This document shows positions 58,401 to 64,000 of a stretch of 64,000 bases of DNA, piece after piece (the stretch's first letter is position 1; the number at the start of each line of letters is the position of its first letter). The notes under the pieces were generated by a model. The model worked only from the letters and a program-made list of their open reading frames with translations, was not told the origin of the DNA and ran no database searches. Location: contig VZDJ01004330.1 of NCBI GenBank assembly GCA_008694505.1, forward strand, positions 102,019 through 166,018, in the 5' to 3' direction. This DNA comes from Cyanoderma ruficeps (taxonomy: Eukaryota > Chordata > Aves > Passeriformes > Timaliidae). The translations under genes and the position numbers were made by a program.

Positions 58401-61400
58401 CAGACGGGCTGGAACGGCTGGCTTTGCTAGTGCCTCCTGAACTGGAGCTGTAGATGGTTCAGCTCTGCCCCAGGTTTAATGGGTTCACTACACTGATGAA
58501 TTTTGACACCGCTGTGACAGGTCTGAACTACGTGCATGGAAGACTTGTCAAAACCGACTTTTTCCACCAATCTGCTGTTTCCAAGAGTTTAGCAGGGCAA
58601 AGGCCTCAGGAACACTGACATCATTAAAGGTGCTCCAGTCACTCCCCTTCATACCCAGCCCAGCACACAGACACATGCACAGATGTAAACAAGCCTTGCT
58701 TAACCCTTGGACCAGAGTCCAACAGTTGTTCCTTGCTTCTTTTTACTGAAAAATCACAGACATAGTATTGCAAGAATGACAGGCACCATCATGATTTCAC
58801 AAGGCTGCAATGTCACTGAAAGGGTCTGCTCAACCCTTGCTCCCTGTCTGGCATGGTGAGATCTCCGTGTCCTTGCCCCTGGCTGCTTGGGGAGCTCTGT
58901 CTTGCTGTAGTGTCCGTGTGTCTGTGCTCAGTGCTGTGCCTCAGCACAGATCCATTGCCCCAGAACAGTGTAATGGCCTGGTGATAGCATCATTTAAGAA
59001 AAATAAATGTGCAGTGGTTTACAATACAATGCTCCTCTATGAGCTTCATTTCTCTAATTGCCACAACGGGGAAGAAAAGGCTGAAACAACAACAAAGGAA
59101 GTTGCCAGCTTCACCCCCTTGCTCCCAAGCTTTTGCTACCAAAAGTCCAGGTGGGTCCAGAGGAAAAGCTCCACTATTTATTTCTCCTGTGAGAGCAAAG
59201 TACAGCCATGCTGTCCTGCCAGCCATTTCTCCTAGGAACAAGATGCTCATCCAGCTCTGAGCTTTCCAGCGGCGACGCTGGCAGCTCACCACAGCCTTGG
59301 GGCAGCACAGGCTGCTGCAGTCAGGAATCACACCAAAAGCAGGGGAAAACCACATTACCACAGCCCGGCCTGTGCGAGCCGCAGTGGAGATGCTCATGCT
59401 GCAGCAGGGCTTCCCTCTGCCTGGATGCAGGGAGCATCCCCTGGCTGCACAGAAAATGGGCCACACCATCCATGGGGCAAAAAAAAAAAAAAANAAAAAA
59501 AAAGGAAAAAAAAAGAATTTGCTTTATCATGGTTTAAAAAGTCTCCATCAGCCATCCTGATGGAAAGCAATCTCAGTCATCCTGCCATCCGCTGGGGCCA
59601 CTCACACTAAGCTGGTGAGACAAGCCAGGCCAGAAGTTCTCATGAAGTTATAAAGTGTCCTGTGAGAGAATAATCCTCTAGGATCTGGCCCTGAAATGTA
59701 TGACTGAGTTCTGGTTTTCAAGGCACTACCTCACCCTCCCAGCCTTTATTTGAAGAGACAATGTGAATTTTAAAGAGAACTCAGCAGGGAGCACTGCATT
59801 TTTTATTCCAAAGTGAGAGAGAAAATGAGAGTGAGAAAGTCTGTGGGTTAGAGACAGCTTGCCATTTGTTGTTTCTCATAATCCCATACCTTGGTGGGAT
59901 TTAAGAAACCTCCTGAAAAACACGGAGGGTTTTGTCAAATACTTGCTCAAGTAGTTAAATCAAAGGCTGAAGCAAAACAATGGAACTGCCTGAAAATTTT
60001 CATGAAAAACTCTTTTTCTTTTTTTTTCTTCTTCTTTTTAAGGAATAGAAAAGTAGCCTCTCTCAAAAGAGAATTTTTTTCTCTGAGTTTTTTGCTTTCT
60101 CCAGCATTTTTGCACATCTGGCAGACCCTCCCCAGCCCCCTCACCCCAAACTGCTCAAGCAATTTCCCTTTCCCAGGAGAAAAAGATGGAGAAAAGCAGA
60201 GGAAAAAAAACTCGTGGTTTAGTTTTAAAAAGAATGAGAACTTCTGACTTTGCATGTCCCCAAAACTCTTTTCTCTCCATTAGTATTTCTGTCCCCAGAC
60301 TCTGTGTTTCTTTTCCAGCCCTGCCTCAAGGCTGGCTGTGGTGACACAAGATGTTCCTCAATCCTGGGGGTCATGCCCCCATCTCCCTGACCTGGCAGAG
60401 AGTGCTGCCTGCAAAACTTTCAATGCTGTTTCATCTCTACCTGCTAACACTCAGCTGTGCCTTTCCTTTCTTATTTGGAGGGATCCCAACATGTCGTGTC
60501 ACCAGGGCAGGCACCCTGGGCTGGGCAGAGCCCGCTGCAGTGAGGACCTGCTGGCACAGCCATCACCGGTGACAAGGTGACATCACCCACATTGCGTCTG
60601 CATGGAGCCTCTTCCAGTGTATGCCATGGACCTTGCACCATTTGGCATTTCAAACTTCCGTCTCATTCAGTCAAAAAGTTCCAGCACTGCCAGCTTTTCA
60701 GAGAGATGGAAAGGCAGGGGAGGAGAAGCCAGAGAAGACATGTTTCTCCACAGTTTCTTTTCACCTTCCTCCCGTGTGCTGCTTCTCCTGTCCAGCTCAG
60801 ACCTCCAGCCACACTGCTCCTGCCTGAGCCTTCATCCACACAGCAAAGTTATGTTGGTTTAATTAAAACCACTTTGAATCCACTCTAAAGGAATCAGCAC
60901 AAACCCTCCATGGGGGTGTGGTTAAATCATGATAAACCTTATTGGTATCAACTGAGTCCACCTCAGCAATGTACAAAATTTGATACAAATAATTGCCAAC
61001 TGCACAGGATTCCCAGGATCAATTGTAACTTCTAGTTGGCGGGAGTGGAGCAGTTCTCTAGCACTGGCAATTCTTGGCAGCAGGGAGGAACACCAAGCCC
61101 AGCTGCAGTACCAATTACATCCAAAAATTCCTCTGGATTTATATGTGGTCTTAAGCTTCTGGTCTGATTTAATTCTGGTCCTGGCCATAGGTCTGCCACA
61201 ACCCTGCAGTGCTTCCAGTCATTTGTCAGGGAATTTACTGGGGTGTTGTATTTGGATAAAGATTTCAGATGTACCTATTTAGGAAAACCTGGTTGAAGGA
61301 TAGAAGGTTGAAGGATAGAATGCTATCCTGGGCCTGGCTACCATTAAGGATGATTAAATCCTAAACTCTGGTAGGAAAGTCTGGGCCACAAGGAGGTTAG

Positions 61401-64000
61401 AAAGTGTTGAAAGGGAACTGGACAAACACATCTTCCCAGCTCCAGCTCATCAGCAGGCAATTGCTCGTTGTAAACCTGAACCAGGCAAGTTCCTGCGGCA
61501 GAGCAGCCAGCCTGGAATGAGGAATGCTCAAGTGGAAACAGTCTGCTTTGATAAAACCCCAGATACCACAAACTCAGAGGTGTTTGATCCAGGGCATCTG
61601 TCATGAGGATGGGGGATCCTGCTAGTTCCAAAATGATGGTCTGAATCTGGTTTCTGAATGTCAATAGCCTGATATTCTGCGGCGAGCAAATCCAGTGTTT
61701 TGGCATGGGCTGATGCCTCTATTTATTTTTATCACTTATTTTTATCCAAGGGTTACTTCACCCTTTACAGAAGAATAGAAACCTCCTGCAGTGACTGCTC
61801 CACTCTGGGGCAAGGGGTGGGTTAGCTCCTTGTTGACTTCTGTAGATGGGCTGATGCCAGCTGGGTGCAAGGGGCTGGGCACTCCAAAGAAAGATGGAAA
61901 GATATTGAAAGGATGGGGGGATCAGGCTGGCTGTGCAGTGAGGCTGCTGCCAGAGTGTCACTCAGCTTCCCATGTCTGAAACAGCTTGCAATGCACTGGG
62001 GTTGATCTGTGGAGCTCAAGACCATCTCCATATTAGGGAATTTGTCTCTTTCCCCAGAAGGACAAGAAGCCATCCCAGCCCTATCCCCAGGCACCAGAGG
62101 GAGGAGACCTGGGGACACATAGCTTTGAAGGGCATGGGAATGCACTCACTTTCACAGATTTTCATGCCTGCACTTCCTAGCTCTCCCAAAAGTGACTGTG
62201 TGGCAGATGGCCCTGACGTGTAGCACACTCACACCCAGAGGATAAAAATATTCCCCAACAGATTCCTGAATGGCAAGTGAATGTCAGTCACCATTGCTCC
62301 AGAGCTGGCCATGGCTTCCTTCCTCCTCAATCCCCAAAGGGATATTGGGGGTGCGAAGAGGGACCCCAGGCTGCATCTCTTCAGTGGCATCACACAGATG
62401 GATGCTGGCAGCTGGGCTGATATCCCAGATCCATGCTGACTCACCTGCACCTCTTCCATAGCACAGCATTCCAGGGGACAAGTCCCCATCCGCCCTGCCC
62501 CAGGTGACCTTACAACTAGCTGCCACTGAGGAGGGGTGAGAGGTGAAATGGGACTCTGCATCTGCCTTACCCAGGTCTTTCTCAGTGTGATGACAGCCTG
62601 ACATCCACAGTCACATAATCTTCCTATGGCCATGAAGTGGGGCTGGAATGGGGATTGCTTGCGGCAGGGGGATTGAGAGGGACCAGTGGTTGCAGGGCAG
62701 AGAAGAAGATGGATAGCACAATTCAAGGATGACAGAGGAAACAAACCCCCAAGTCATTCTTGCATTTTCATCCCTTCCCAATAGCAATCCCCTGCTCAGC
62801 CCTCCCTCGGACATTCTGAGCTATATTTACAACTGGTATCGCTGCCTGGGCTGATTTATTTTGCTTTTATTCCACTCCTAAGAATTGGTTCAGTGCTGGT
62901 GCCAGGCTGGGACAGGGTAAGCACTGGCAGGGCAGGGGCAGAGTGAGGGTGCTGTAAGCAGTGGCACAGCCACCTCACACATTCCAGAATGTGCAGCCTC
63001 ATGGTCCACAGATAAGCTCATCATGCATCTGAAGGGGTCACAAAACTCTGGAGCTGCAGAGATTAGGACTGGAAAAAACATCAGACACCTGATGCCTTCC
63101 TCCCTGGCCCAGAAAAACCGACCTCAAGCTGTCCTCTCCCTGCCTGTTCTCAAAATCCCTCCTCAATCAAGACTGTGCAGTCTGTCCCAGCTACTGATTC
63201 AGTGTTTCGTTGCACAAAAGCATTTTTTAATGGCTACCCTAAACCTCCCTGGCCGTAATTCAAGCTGGGTATCTTTTTCCTCCTATCTCCTGTACATGGA
63301 GAAAACATACCCTGATATCAGCAGAGCCCAAAACTCTTGGCACATGTGGCTGACACAGCACAGCATGGCTGGACATGGCCCTTGTTGCTGTTGGTGGCCA
63401 CACCAACTCTGGGTCTTGGCCCCTGCAGACCTGGGGCAGAGGGAACAACCCCAAGCACTGTCCCAAGCAGCAGGAAATAGTCTCTGACATGGAAAGGAGA
63501 GAGAGAGGGAGAGGCATGTTCAGAGCAGCAGATAACCCAGACAGTTGGCACTACTTGAAAATGAGTAATAGCTACGTATCACCTGAGCTGCCTTGTGCCA
63601 GCTAAAACACTGTGGAGCAGAGCCAGGAGAAGAGGGAGCCTGTTACCCCACAGTTGTCAGCAACACCATCCCAGTCCCCTCTGATGCTGGGCATCACCAC
63701 TGATGGCAGTTTTTACTTGTGGGCAGGCAGCTGGTTTCCACCAGCAGTGCTGGTTTTTGTGCTCCAGGCCATGCTGTGCTTGTCCAGGGATGGAGCTGCA
63801 CTGTGATGGTCAGCATTTTTTGAGAACTTGGGAAAATCGGTGTGAGCTTACCAGGGGGAGCTCCAGAGGTTTTAATTACTGCAACCAGCACTTCATCTGG
63901 GGCCTTTCATTCCCCTCAAAGCACTTCCACCTGGGCACCAGTCCAGCAAGTGTTTGGTTTGTAGACATCTGTCTCATTCCAGCAGGGATGTGCATCACTG
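58401..64000. other. Flanking DNA upstream of GPC4
   Basis: I see no exon, RNA gene or recognisable transposon here. Frames of up to about 170 codons show no family resemblance. A 14-base unit (ggttgaaggataga) is repeated twice at 61290-61318, and pyrimidine-rich and poly-A runs occur near 60010-60045 and 59480. In other vertebrates GPC3 lies next to GPC4 in the same orientation, which would place its 3' end farther right; nothing in these 5.6 kb shows it. Confidence 0.7.
59480..59512. repeat. Poly-A run with one N
   Basis: A long A run containing a single N at 59494 in the 5' flanking region. No retrotransposed gene or element is recognisable to its left, so it is treated as a simple repeat. 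Confidence 0.9.

Noticed and set aside
57049..58430. Long plus- and minus-strand frames in the CpG island other than GPC4 exon 1
   Set aside because: GC-rich DNA lacks stop codons in all frames. Only the GPC4 exon 1 frame has homology and splice support.
59480..59512. Poly-A tract as the tail of a processed pseudogene
   Set aside because: Nothing recognisable precedes it, no target duplication is evident, and the unresolved N suggests a simple homopolymer.
58401..64000. Possible 3' exons of GPC3 or another neighbour
   Set aside because: None of the frames resembles glypican C-terminal sequence or any other recognisable exon.

Overview
The window is vertebrate nuclear DNA, almost certainly avian. 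Split exons with GT-AG junctions, very long introns, a CpG island at a first exon, a CR1 retrotransposon tail with the bird/reptile octamer-like end, and ERV-L-type and tRNA-Trp-primed (alpharetrovirus-like) LTR pieces all point to a bird, plausibly a passerine. There is no prokaryotic signal: no operons, Shine-Dalgarno sites or CRISPR. It is an assembled draft with one 122-base gap (26088-26209) and five single-N joins.

One protein-coding gene is supported: the 5' part of GPC4 (glypican-4), a GPI-anchored heparan-sulfate proteoglycan, on the minus strand. Exon 1 coding (57692-57860), exon 2 (21781-21939) and exon 3 (7656-8047) join in frame (intron phases 1, 1 and 0) to give residues 1-240 of a family about 550 residues long. 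The remaining exons lie beyond position 1. Intron 1 is 35.8 kb, intron 2 is 13.7 kb, and at least 7.7 kb of intron 3 is present. A CpG island at about 57.29-58.40 kb covers exon 1 and the presumed promoter. Positions 58.4-64 kb are upstream flanking DNA with no recognisable gene.

The most structured part is intron 1. A tandem duplication of about 2.3 kb (copy A 23774-26087+, copy B 26473-31006) carries two insertions that are present only in copy B. One is an internally deleted ERV in minus orientation (26674-28631), with a 5-bp target duplication and a broken integrase fragment. The other is a CR1 3' fragment (30341-30600). Copy A keeps both empty sites, which orders the events. Further right are an LTR with a duplicated tRNA-Trp-like primer-binding region (41896-42445), a probable solo LTR related to the ERV (43470-44064) and a TATA-containing solo LTR (53022-53618). 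Two CpG-rich intronic patches (37.74-37.93 kb and 52.26-52.52 kb) are candidate regulatory elements.

No undescribed molecular system is evident. The points worth a second look are the dated duplication, the candidate intronic CpG promoter next to an LTR promoter, the open in-frame 5' leader of GPC4, and assembly artefacts that mimic short tandem repeats.
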